From positions 233,211,546 to 233,275,545 of the forward strand of contig CM037878.1 of the NCBI GenBank assembly GCA_021292165.1: a stretch of 64,000 bases of DNA, written 5' to 3'. Within the stretch, counting starts at the first letter, position 1. Every line of letters begins with the position of its first letter. Shown here one piece after another: positions 33,413 through 44,089 of the stretch. The notes beneath the pieces are model-generated. The model had not been told where the DNA came from. It was given only the letters and a program-made list of their open reading frames with translations, and did no database searches. The DNA comes from Shinisaurus crocodilurus (taxonomy: Eukaryota; Chordata; Lepidosauria; Squamata; Shinisauridae). The position numbers and the translations under genes were made by a program.

Positions 33413-33719
33413 TATTTTTCTCTGCTGGTCCAGAAGAGCAGAGGACTCCTGGGCAGGGCAGGGGAAGCCCCCCGCCTCTCAGCTGATTCCCGCGGAACAG
33501 CTGATTAAAAAAAAATATTATTATTATTATTTATTTATTTTATTTTTTTTACTTTCCTCTGCTGGTCCGGAAGAGCAGAGGACTCCTGGGCAGGGCGGGG
33601 GAAGCCCCCCGCCTCTCAGCTGATTCCCTGTGGAACAGCTGATTAAAAAGAAATTGGGGGGGTACCATACGGTAAGTGCGTCTTATGGTCCGGTGCGTCT
33701 TATGGAGCGAAAAATACGG
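33011..33719. mobile_element. Non-autonomous DNA transposon, 709 bp, TA-flanked, with four internal tandem units
   Basis: Inverted ends CCGTATTTTTCGCTCCATAA (left) and the exact inverse at the right are flanked by TA (33009-33010 and 33720-33721), as in Tc1/mariner-like elements. Between them four units of about 115-160 bp repeat CCTCTGCTGGTCC, GAGGACTCCTGGGCAGGGC, GGGGAAGCCCC and CAGCTGATTCC. They are separated by T/A runs and (ATT)n of varying length. There is no transposase frame. The right end has the GTGCGTCTTATGG word three times, including the terminal copy. Confidence 0.85.
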
Positions 33720-33721
33720 TA

Positions 33722-35046
33722 TGTTTTCAGCAGCACGGAGTGGACCCTAAAATTAGTTCTAGTAGCCTTTGTTTGGTTGAATTCACTAGAAGTCTTTTTC
33801 TCTTTATATTCCAGTTCTTAACCCAAGCATTTCCAAGTAGAGACCAATGCCTTGACAGGGCCACCAACAAATACTGCTGGAAATTCCTCCAGAAAACCAT
33901 CTGGATCCATCAGTCTCGGGGGGGGGGGGAAGAGAGTGGGAACCACTGAAATTGATTTCCAGCTTCTGCAGAGCTTAGAGGCACATAAAGGTCAAATGTA
34001 ATCTAACAGTGATCTGCCCATGACAACAGAATCATTATTTGCTCTCCCACCTATAGATCACTTTCCCTTAGCCCAACAACAAACACCAGGTCTAGAGTAT
34101 ATCCAGCCACATGCATTGGGCCTGATATAATTTAATACAGTCCCATGGTTGTCATGAAGGCCATGAAATACCAAGCTGCTCCAGGCAACATAGTCTCAGC
34201 ATGTATTTTGAAGTCTCCCAAGGCAAAAGCTTCAGGGTCCTCAATATCACTTCCAAGTAGGGATGGATGAATTTGTCACTTTTGGTTTCTCACATTTTCT
34301 CATTTTTCCAATCTTAAGTTCATTTTGTCTTCTTTCTGCATCAGTTTGTTACCTTTTTTAAAGTCCACACACACAACACAAATTTGTATGAATTTTTATG
34401 TGTATTTCTATTTCTACTAAAATATGCATTTTTGTATGCGATTTTGCCCCACATGCAATTTTGAAAGCAATTCTCCCTAATATAATGCATTCTTGTGAGC
34501 ACTTTCCCCTAATATAGACATTTTTGTGTGCACTTGTTTTTTAGAACTAAATTGCAAAATTTGGAGAAGTGTGGATACTGAAGGATAACTGTATTTCTCA
34601 GTAACTAAGAACTGGTGCCTGTGTTTTGCTTTCTTCTTCCTCCTCCCTCCCAATCCCTTTCCCTTTTGTGTCATGTCTTTTAGATTGTAAGCCCAAGGGC
34701 AGGGACTGACTAATAATAATCTTTGTAAGCCATTCTGGGAGCCTGTTTTAGCTGAAGAGCAGGGTAAAAATGCTGTAAATAAATAAATAAATAAATAAAT
34801 TTCAGTTCATGTATTGGTTCAGGATAGGCAAATCCTGAAGCCATCCCTATCTCTGAGACCATTTCTACCACCTCAGGCAGAGAGACAGTTAGTGTACCAT
34901 CCACCCCGCTTCCTAACAGAATCCTAGTACTCTCTTGTGTTCTCAACGCCAGATACAGATACTCAAAAGTGGCAGACTGCTGGATAGGGCGTCCTGAGTA
35001 TCCATGCCAAGAGGCTTGAAACTTTTAGCTGATAACCAGAATGCAC
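33722..35046. other. Stretch with one LINE/SINE tail, no gene
   Basis: At 34627-34800 (plus) is the same tail seen as an inverted dimer at 25.5-25.9 kb (CCTTTTGTGTCATGTCTTTT, AGATTGTAAGCCCAAGGG, ending in (AAAT)n). A run of 10 G occurs near 33919. The rest is unrecognised. Confidence 0.5.
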
Positions 35047-35174
35047 CAGAGCAGCCTTCCCTAGCTTGGTACACTCCAGATGTGTTGCACTGCAACTTCC
35101 ATCATTCCCATGGGAATGGTGGCAGTTGCCATCCAACACATCTGGAGGGTGTCAGGTTGAGGAGGTCTGCACTA
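35047..35174. mobile_element. Decayed hAT-like foldback MITE
   Basis: CTCCAGATGTGTTG and its inverse CAACACATCTGGAG pair across a centre near 35110. The ends CAGAGCAGCCTTCCCTAGC and GTTGAGGAGGTCTGCACT are imperfect inverses. No clean 8-bp duplication is left. Confidence 0.65.
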
Positions 35175-38100
35175 GAACATGGTAAGTCTCCATTGCAGTC
35201 TAATAACAATTCCTCCCCAAGTTGAAAATCAACATCTGGCGTGGGTTCCAGCAGGGTGAATTATTTTTTTTTAAATCCCCCTTATCTGCATGTTGAGAAG
35301 CAGAAGTGGCTTGGCCTGTGGCTTCTTGTACTGTTCCCCTTGAATTCTGTGGATTCATTGAGTGTACATAACATCAGTGCTGGTATTGATGCTATTTGTA
35401 ATTGAATATCAATTAATGTGTTAGAATGTATTGCATCTGCAGTGTTGGAGCAAGAGATTCACGAACAGGGTTCAGCTCACGGAATGCTCCCAATCATGGA
35501 AGGGGAAAGAGATTTTCACTCATTCCCCCTTGCTCCTGCAGCAGCATCTTGTGCCCCCTGAAAATCTTCTCTGGAGAGTTGGGGGGGACATCCAGATCAG
35601 TGTGGGAGCTAGCGTGGGAGTGGGAGGCTGCAGGGAGAAATGGCAAATATATCTTCCCCATCACCCTTTCATGAGTCCATGCCTGCACTGGATCCTAGCC
35701 CCTTCCAAGAACGGAAAGAGCCTTCCCAAACAAAATGATTGCTTCTGTTCATGGAAGCGCTGTGCTGAATCCTATCCATTGTGTTATATTAAGTTATGTA
35801 TGAGTTTGGGCCTACTTTCATCCCATGCTGAACTTGTATTTATTTATTAAAGGAATTTAAATCCAGCTCTTACAGTAAATGGCTTTCATATCCCCATATA
35901 TCCTACATAATGCATAATTTCTGGCTGGATGAATTCTTTTGAATTTAGGTAATGATCATAAGCACATGCAAAATTTTGTGCTAATGAATAAAAGGTAGTT
36001 ACAGTTAAGTAAATGCACAGGACTGAGATGTCAAATGCACAGATTTCCCAGTAATAAGCATCATTTAATAAAATAAGTAATATTGGAAAGCTAAATACAA
36101 TTTTAACATAGTTAACAGTTTTAGTAAAGGAAGTAGTTCTTTAAATAAAACAGTGGGCTAATGAATTCCATTTACAAAATGACTAAGAGAACATCAACAT
36201 CAAATCTCCGAATCCCTATATTAAAATAACCCACAGAACTTTCATTTTTCTATAACGTGGTACAGTGCTATGCATCACAAACCACTATAAAGGAAGATTC
36301 CATTTATCCTCCATATTTAATGTAAAGCAAGCATATAGAGAACACCTACCACAAGCTCAGACTATTTAATTATATCCATCTTGCTGTGTCACTTGCAAGG
36401 CAACCAGAAGAGAAGTAAAAACAGAATATAAGCAGCAATGCAGAAGATTAACTTCATGAAGTTGCCTTATAACTTACATCTGGAGAAATGCTATATGACC
36501 GGATAATGTGGAATTTAAACAAAAGAAAATGGATATCATCCTTCTGACCAAGTTCATAAATCTTTGTGAGTCTAGAAACAGTGGTGAATAAAAGCTAGTG
36601 CTGAACTAAGGCTAAAATGGCAGGGAATGAGTTCCGCTACTTGTTCTACATGGTATGAAATGAACTGTATTAAAACCACCTGGAAATAATGGGAAAGCTC
36701 TGTGTGTCATTTGATCCTTTCTTTGTCTGAAACACATTAAATGGAAGGAATTTCCCAATTAATTGTTGGCTGTGCTCTTAAGACCACACTTGTGAAGTCT
36801 ATTTTTAACATGCTTTAATTGCATTCAATCTTTTTTTCTTTTCTTTTCTTTTTTAAAAAGTGCTTATATCATGCTTTATTAGTTTACATGATGTTCCTAC
36901 ACTTCTTTAGTTGGAAATTGTAAGAATGCCTGATAAACAGAAACACAATTAGAATTCTGGCAGCAAGCATGAAATGCTGCAAAATGCACAGCTTTCATTT
37001 TTAAGGCAGCAGCTCTGGAAAACAGGAATAGGAAAAGAATCCTAACATATGATTGTGGGAGTCTGTAGAGAGAAGTTTACATCTAGGTTACCACTAGATC
37101 CTATAAGGAGTTATGGAAACTGTGAGCTCAAAAGCCAAAACATGCAAAAAGAAACGTGCAAAGGCAAGCTCAGTCTTGAGTATAGAGTATCATTCATAGC
37201 TAGAGAGTAAATGGAATTAATCCCCCTACTGACCTAGCTATTACCATCTAAGGACAAAAACTACATATGACACTAAATGCATCACTTACAGCTTCATGAA
37301 TGTTTCTAAAATTGTAAATAGAAGGTGCAGGGGCCCCAAGCAGGATGTGCTGCATGCAGGGGGTTACGTAACCCTCTCCTCACCCACCACAGTCTCAATA
37401 AAAATTCCACCCACTGAAGCTGCTATCAGCTCCTAATGGATGGTAAAAGTGTCTCTTTCTGTGTTCTTTACACAGTCTGTAAAGAAAAACAATTCCATAC
37501 AGAAACAAGGTTTAGACTGGTTTAGAAGGAGGAGCTTTAGAATATCATGCAAGGGACAAATGTGACAAGCTTATATGGAATCCTTTCTAAGGATTCATTC
37601 ATTTACAGATGAAAGGGGCAGTTGATCTCTCTGGTCAACCCACAAGTGCCTACCCATGTCATTGTTTACTGCTTGTTATGGGGAAGGGGCCATGAAAAAA
37701 CATACAACACTATGAGTTCAGGACATGGACAAGGCTCCCTTCCCTGGGTGAAAAAGTAGATTAACTGTGCAGTTACTCGTTTTGGTTGTGGCAATGCATT
37801 TAGCACAATGGGCAGTTTTAGCCTAAGTCCTCCAAAGCTCTTCAAACTGAATGGGACAGAAGGGAAAACAAACAAACAAACATGCTCAACTGCAGGCACA
37901 ATGTAACCCAAGAGATATTGGGTTGGATACAGATTTATGCATGTGCAAATGGGCTGGCAGAAGCAGACTTCCCTACCCCCTTGTCTCCACAGCAGCCCCT
38001 CCAGCCCCATGAAAGTGCTACAAAGGGGGTCAGCAGACCTTGTTGAAACTGTGATGCTGGGGCGGGGAGGGGGAGGATCCCTGAAAAACGGGTAGAAATA

Positions 38101-39065
38101 TCTTTCATGAGCAGAGCCCTTTAGTCCAAGGAAGGCTGAACCTGGATCCATCCCAGTGAAATCTGGTACTATTCGGACAATTCAAAAATTTGCACTTCAT
38201 TATTCAAACATCCATATTTGTGAATTATAGTGTAAAATGAGTTAAGTTTAATAATAATAATGTTCCAGTCTTTAAAAAAAAAAAAAAAAATGAACGCAGA
38301 CTTTACTGACACATCACAGCTTTGAAAAACAGCAAAGCAAATTCCTCTTGATATGTTCAGAGATCTTACCCAGAGATCAGGCCATGTTTATTTAGTAATC
38401 TGAGTGAGTCAGACACATAAATATTTTAGTTTTAATTCAATTGCTTCTCCTGCAGTTGATGAATCAGAGTTACTCTGAGATCTGAGGAGTCTCTCGCAGG
38501 GAGGTCCTGGAAATGTGCTATGATCCCCAGGTGACACCCAGCCAGAAAGTCTGCGAACTTCCTGTTTAATGGCATTGCCCTATTTTGTTTTCATACATTC
38601 TAATTATATGTACGTGTCTTGTGATATGCTTGCCTTAACAAACATTCACAAAGTGGGAAGTAAATTTTTGCTTGTCAAAGTTTTTCCTATTTAAAATATT
38701 GTTTTACTAAATTATTCTTCAAAGGAAGAAATAATTTTGGACATAATAAGATCCTTCAAAATCACCAGTTGATTAAAAAAGACATAGGGGGAAATCTGAA
38801 AACTTGTTCATATGCTTTCAGGTCTGAGTAAATAATCCCACACATCACTGAAATTTCTATAAAAGATAACCAAGTGACATGCTGTAGAATACCAATGAAA
38901 CACTAGCCATGTCAGTATATAAAAGAACTATCAAGATCATGACTAGCAGCTAGGGTCTACTATAAGCAATGATAAGAAAGGTAGAAGGCTACCACTTGAT
39001 CAATGGTTATGCCTATTCAATTATTATTAATCCCACTTGTCTTGTATTTCTATAGGACCTGGCTG
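35175..39065. other. Longest repeat-poor stretch, no gene seen
   Basis: From about 35,850 to 37,300 the sequence is AT-rich, free of repeats that I recognise, and dense in TAAT, ATTA and TTAATTA-like words. This is the best place in the window to look for conserved non-coding elements. The minus-strand frame at 37666-38151 (161 codons) has no recognisable domain and mixed composition, and I do not call it a gene. Confidence 0.4.
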
Positions 39066-39233
39066 GATATTAAGTGGCTTATGCTGGCTCAGCTTGTCTG
39101 AGCGTGGAAAGCTAAGCAGGGTCAAGCCTGGTTATTACTTGGATGGGAAACCCCTCCTCTAGTTTCCTGCATTGAGCAGGGGGTTGGACTCGATGGCCTC
39201 GTAGGCTCATTCCAACTCTATGATCTATGAAAT
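39066..39233 (+). mobile_element. 5S rRNA-derived SINE with CR1-like tail
   Basis: The plus-strand copy reads GGCTTATGCTGGCTCAGC, GGAAAGCTAAGCAGGGTCAA, CCTGGTTATTACTTGGATGG, then CTAGTTTCCTGCATTGAGC, TTGGACTCGATGGCCTCG and TCTATGATCTATGAA. It is the clearest plus-strand example of the family in the window. Confidence 0.85.
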
Positions 39234-39235
39234 CT

Positions 39236-39626
39236 TGATGGTGCCACATTTGCCTGGCCCTGGAGTTTGATACGTGGCAATCTCAGAGAGGGTGTTCTTG
39301 AGGCATTCTGGCTGTGGCACTCCCTCCCCCCTCATATATAGTAGGTAGCACCAAGTCTTACAAGCTTTCAGCAACAGCTAAAGATCTATTTGCCTACCCA
39401 GGCTTTCGACTGAAGTGTCTTCTCTTTTCTTTTGCTGCATCAGTGCATCATGTAAACTCTTATTTATCTGTTACCGTTCTCTCCTGTTTGGTTACCTGTG
39501 TGTGTGTGGGGGGGCTTGGGGTTGGTCAATGTTGTATTTTTTTTACTGTGTTTTATTGCATGTATCCTGCTTTGGGATTACTTTACAATGAAAAGTGGGT
39601 AAGAAATTTCATAAATAAATATAAAC
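39236..39626 (+). mobile_element. L2-type LINE 3' end
   Basis: Words such as GGCTGTGGCACTCCCTCC, TTTGCCTACCCAGGCTTTC and an ending CTTTGGGATTACTTTACAATG followed by AAATAAAT resemble the 3' coding end and UTR of vertebrate L2 LINEs. No intact frame. Confidence 0.55.
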
Positions 39627-41659
39627 AGTTGTAAATGCTATGAACACAAAGCATGTCACATTTGTACATGTCCTAGCACACTACTGTCCTAAATAAATAT
39701 TTGGTAGTAGTCAGAGAAGAGGAGACAGGAAAATTGGCTTTCATTGCTCAAAATTCTTGAGGCTCAGGGCAAAGGAAACCATCTTTATATGTGTACTTTC
39801 CAAAAAAACTCACTTAAGATTAAGGGAAAGTTGAGACAAAAAACATCTGACCTTGTTTGAGTTTTACCTTGTTCACTGTCTACCACAATCTCCACATAAA
39901 CATTTGTCATATTGTAAGCTTTCATTCTTTTGAGCATTCCAATTTGTAAAATGAAAACAAATAGTTGGATGCAACAAACATCCTATTGTGAATGTATTTC
40001 CCTCCCCCCATTACTTTCGAGTTTGGTCAAATCATCTACAGCAGGCCCTGTGCTACTGAAGTAGAGAAGAATGTTCTGTGAGCAATTTCATGGACACAGA
40101 GCTATTTCATGCTAGTAGCTCCTGGAATTTTGCTTACTGTGGATGCCACAGAGCATCAGAGCTACTTTTTATCACTCCTTTCAGATTCGAAATAGACCAC
40201 ACAATTCCTTTAACTTTGGCTGCAGTTATAGCATTTGGAAAACACTACAAAAATACAGATTGAAAGGGTTATAAATGATGGAACGTTCTTTTTAAACAAT
40301 CCAAACAAAATTAAGATGATCTCACTGAAAGACAAGTGCCTTTCTTTTCCTGTCATATGAAGAAGATCAAACGTTAGTTAATGGGGGAAGCAGCCAGTTT
40401 GAAGAGTTTATTATCAATGATTTAATTTTAATTACTTCACAGTAATCCATCAACAACACTGATTAGGAATTTGGACTGAATGAAATTTGTATTTGTAGTT
40501 GACAATGAAACTATGTAAATAAATGATATAAAATAATGTGTCACCAAAAAATGGGGCAGTACAACACTCAACGCACATTCACTCTACAAGTAAAATAACT
40601 GCACATAGTCAGGCACTCTGAAGCTTAATTATACACAGGACTGCAACAAAAATGAATACATCCAGCTTCAAAGAATCCGTAAAAGACTCTAAGGGTTCAC
40701 TCCTATATTGAAAATCTGCTGATTGAGGAGCTATAGCAGAAGTCTCCAAGCTTTTTGGACCAGTGGGCACATTTGGAATTTTGAAAGTATATCATGGGCA
40801 CTCTCACAAAATGGTTGCCATGGGGGCTTGCCCAATTGCAAAAAGGCTGCCATGGGGGGCATGGCCCACCCATTTCCCAGAAGGCAGACTGGTGAGGCTA
40901 AAAGAAAACTAACTTGCCCAAGAACAAGACAGAGGTAGAGGTCTGAGCACCAAAACACAAAACCATTCTTTTGAATCCACAGTTTGCTGCTCCAACACCC
41001 ATTTCACAGAAGACAAACTGATAAAGCTCTGAAGGAAGTAATTTAGCCAAGAAAGTAAGTACAACAACTACCAGATCACATATTTGTCTCCATAAAACAC
41101 AATCCATTTCACAGAAGGGAAACTGGTCATGCTCAGCGAAACACACACAGGCAAAACACCCACCCACAGCAAAAAAACAAACCCCCCCCCAAAAAAAAAA
41201 ACTCAGGCAAAACCCTAACCAACACACACACCCTGCCACTTCAGGCAAAACATAAACCACACTACACCACATCACACCAAAACAAACAAACCACCTCAAA
41301 AAACAACAACACAGAACACACACACATAAAACAGGTAATACACACACATATACAGCATAGGCAACACACCTCCTTGCTCCCCAGTACCCCTTTAGCCTCC
41401 CAAGATTCTTCCTATTATGCCCAGATTTCCTTTTTCTTTTTTGAGGGGCGGCTGGTGGATCTTCAGGTGAAGTGACGGGCTGCAGCTGCCTGCCATTTTT
41501 ATTGTCTACGAATCCCTCTGGGGGTCACATATAGCCCAGAGGCATCATTGAAAATAAAGATGGCACTGGAGGTTGGTGCTTCACTTTACAGCATGCCAGC
41601 CTCCCAGTAAAACACTGGGGGGAAAAATCTATTGTTCAAACAAAGCAAAACAAAACAAT
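39627..41659. other. Stretch without a gene; possible decayed hAT end near 40,737
   Basis: CAGAAGTCTCCAAGCTTTTT at 40737, followed by GGACCAGTGGGCAC, resembles a hAT left end, and degenerate copies of CCCATTTCACAGAAG repeat at about 40870, 41000 and 41105. From 41140 to 41350 is A/C-rich low-complexity sequence, which gives the Cys-rich minus-strand frame at 40898-41347; that frame is not a gene. Confidence 0.4.
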
Positions 41660-43395
41660 CAGGATGGACAGGGAGCTTCGCAGGCAGTCCAGGAGGTGTC
41701 CATGGCAACATTGGTGCTCACAGACTCCACGTTGTGGATTTCAGCCATAGTTGGTACAGATCCAGTAGATGTGACTTTGACCTCTACTTACCCAGTTATA
41801 GTGGGTATTTTTAAATTTGTATAGCCTGAGAATGTAGACAGGATCCTTGGTGAGGCGAGGCCTACCACGTATGTGCTTGACCCCTGTCCTTCCTGGCTTG
41901 TAAAAGCAGGCAGGGGGAATGGCTGAGTAGGTAAGGGTAATGGTGAATGCTTCTTTACAGCAGGCTGCAATTTCATCTTGCCTAAAGAGGTGGTGGTGGT
42001 GAGATCTTTGTTTAAAAAAACCCTCCTTGCACCCCTCCATATTGGATAATTTCTGACGAGTTTCCAATTATTCCATTCTTGACAAGGTGCTAGAGCATGT
42101 AGTGGCATCTCAATTCCAAGTGTTTCTGGATGAGCTAGATTCATTTTAATCTGGTTTAGGCCTGGTTATAGGACAGAAAATGCTTTTTGGCTTAGTGGAA
42201 CTGGACTGAGGTATGTGTCCCTGTTGGTTCTGCTGGACTTCTCAGTGGCTTATAATAGCATCAACTATGGTATTCTTCTGGGCCACATGGCTGGGATTGG
42301 CTCTGGTTATTCTTGGAGGGATGATTCCAGAAGGTGGTCCTGGAGGACTCCTATCTGAAGTCATGGCCATTGGCCTATGGTGTTTCTCAGGATTCCATCT
42401 TGTCCTCCATGCTATTTAACATATACATAAAACTGCTGGGAAACGTTATCCAGTATTTTGGGATTTCGTGCCACCAGTATGCTGATGACACCCAACTTTC
42501 TCTCTCCTCTGTATCTAAATCCATGGAAGCTGTTCAAGTGTCTGATGTTGGTAATGGACTGGATGAGGGAGGACAAATTGAAGCTTAATCCTTACAAGAC
42601 AAAGCTGCTCTTTCTAGTCTGTTGAAAGGTTGATCATGGAATACAGATTCAACCAGTGTTGGATGGGGTTTCAGTCCTCTTGAAAACTCAGGTTTGCAGC
42701 TTGGGTGTATTCCTGCATCCAGCCCTAAACTTGGATGCCCAGGTTCTACAGGTGGCTAGGAGTTTATTTGCAAAGCTAAGCTAACACCCACCTGCACTGA
42801 TTCCTGGAGATGTCAGTTCTGGCCATGGTGACACAAGCCTTAATTACATTCTATTTGGAGTACTGTAACATGCTCAATGTGGGGCTGCCTTTGAAAAGTG
42901 TTCAGAAACTTCATCTGGTCCAGGATGCTGCAGCAAGACTATTTACCTGGCCAGTTATAGGGAGCATACAACTGCCTGTTAGAACAGCTTCACTGGTTAC
43001 CAACAGGGGAGAGGCTGATGACTCTTATTTCGGTGGGGCTCCTTTTCCATTGCAGGTTTTATTTGGAACTTTGCAGGAGCTATCTGTGGTCCTCAATGGT
43101 GGTGAACCTATTTTGGGGATGGAACTCAGTATCATGGATAGCTGCTATGAAGCTCCAAATAAAACCCGCAAAACCTGCAATGGAAAAGGAGCCCCACCAA
43201 AATAGGAGTCATCAGCCTCCCCTGGTTACCAATCTGTTCTAGGCACAATTCAAAGTGCGTATTATGATTTATAAAGTCCTACACAGCTAGGGACAAAGCT
43301 ATTTGAAAGGCGCCATTCTCCCAGATGAGCTTTCCTGGTTTTTAAGATTCTTGGGAGAGGCCTTTAGGGAAATGAGTGTAGCACATTCAGTTTTC
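41660..43395 (+). pseudogene. L2-clade LINE reverse-transcriptase region, broken
   Basis: Fragments in three frames follow the order of an L2 reverse transcriptase: the KVLEHVV-like region at about 42090, the palm segment with CHQYADDTQL (Tyr-Ala-Asp-Asp at 42478-42489), a thumb segment with LKLNPYKTK, LGVFLHPALNLDAQ, and LEYCNMLNVGLPLKSVQKL followed by LVQDAAARL (from 42855). The active-site YADD is kept, but there are many stops and frameshifts, the endonuclease is not visible, and an hAT MITE interrupts the C-terminal part. Confidence 0.78.
43004..43224. mobile_element. hAT MITE in the L2, 221 bp, with exact 8-bp target duplication
   Basis: Ends CAGGGGAGAGGCTGATGA and the inverse of CAGGGGAGGCTGATGA extend into roughly 70-bp inverted arms (both contain GGTGGGGCTCCTTTTCCATT). 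Flanks GTTACCAA at 42996-43003 and 43225-43232 match exactly. Removing the insert and one flank restores the L2 sequence CACTGGTTACCAATCTGTTC. Confidence 0.92.
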
Positions 43396-43424
43396 TTCAC
43401 TATTGTAAAGAAAACAGCAGGTGC

Positions 43425-44085
43425 CACTTACATGGAAGCAGGCGCCGCGCCAGGCAGCTCGGCGGCCCCCTCCTGCCCGGCCAAGGCTGGTGCAGCGGGA
43501 GCTGGACTCAGAGGTGGGCCAAGCTGCGCCTCCCAGCTACAACAGAATGGGGGAGGCCCAAGCTGCGCTGCCAAGCTACAATGGGACGGGGGAGAATGCG
43601 GCAACATGGCAGCCCCCCCCGGCCGAGGCAAGTGCCATGGGAGTCGGACTGGGTGGCGGGCAAAGCAGCGCCTCGAAGGCGCCACTCACGAGGAAGTAGG
43701 CGCTGCAGCAGGAGGGCCCAACCACGGCAATGACCCGAACCGCGCTTCTACCACAGGAGAAGGAAAGCCCACAACCCCCTGAAAGCACAAAAGCAAGGCC
43801 CGAAAGTCACACACGCGCACGCACGCACATACACACACACACACGTAACAATACCGCCTGGAAATCCAAGGAGGGAAGGACGAGGAGTCATGCTTTTGTT
43901 CAGCCAAAAAATGAGAAACAAAAGAGGCCGAGGGCGGGGAGACAGGGCCTTAAAAGAGGGTCCCAGCTCCCCACCCCGCTGCAGCCCATTGGCTCAGCCG
44001 GTGTGGCCTGGTAGGGGGTCTGACTCCCCATCTCTCCCCCACGCGCGAACTTCTCCCTGACCCCAGAAGGCGGGGCCGGGGGAAG
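43425..44085. promoter_or_regulatory. CpG-rich stretch with promoter-like boxes
   Basis: GC content and CpG density rise sharply against AT-rich flanks. In the left half, variants of AAGCTGCGC/GGCCCAAGCTGCGC and CACGAGGAAGTAGGCGC/CATGGAAGCAGGCGC recur, suggesting tandem or repeat-derived sequence. In the right half are CCCATTGGCTCAGCC (CCAAT box), GAGGGCGGGGAG and AGGCGGGGCCGG (GC boxes). It could be a CpG-island promoter or a decayed GC-rich LTR. No first exon is recognisable. Confidence 0.4.
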
Positions 44086-44089
44086 TTAA

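Noticed and set aside
37666..38151. 161-codon minus-strand frame
   Set aside because: No recognisable motif and no neighbouring exon-like sequence; it runs through mixed low-complexity DNA and repeat-like words such as GGGTTGGATACAG.
40898..41347. 149-codon Cys/Val/Phe-rich minus-strand frame
   Set aside because: It arises from A/C-rich low-complexity DNA on the plus strand. The cysteine pattern is not a known fold.
41140..41350. A CRISPR-like or structured array in A/C-rich DNA
   Set aside because: Repeats are irregular CA/AAAC runs without fixed unit or spacers; this is vertebrate low-complexity DNA.
43303..43782. 159-codon Ala/Gly-rich frame and overlapping frames on both strands
   Set aside because: Long frames on both strands are expected in the CpG-rich tract because stop codons are rare there. 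The first part is the tail of the L2 remnant.
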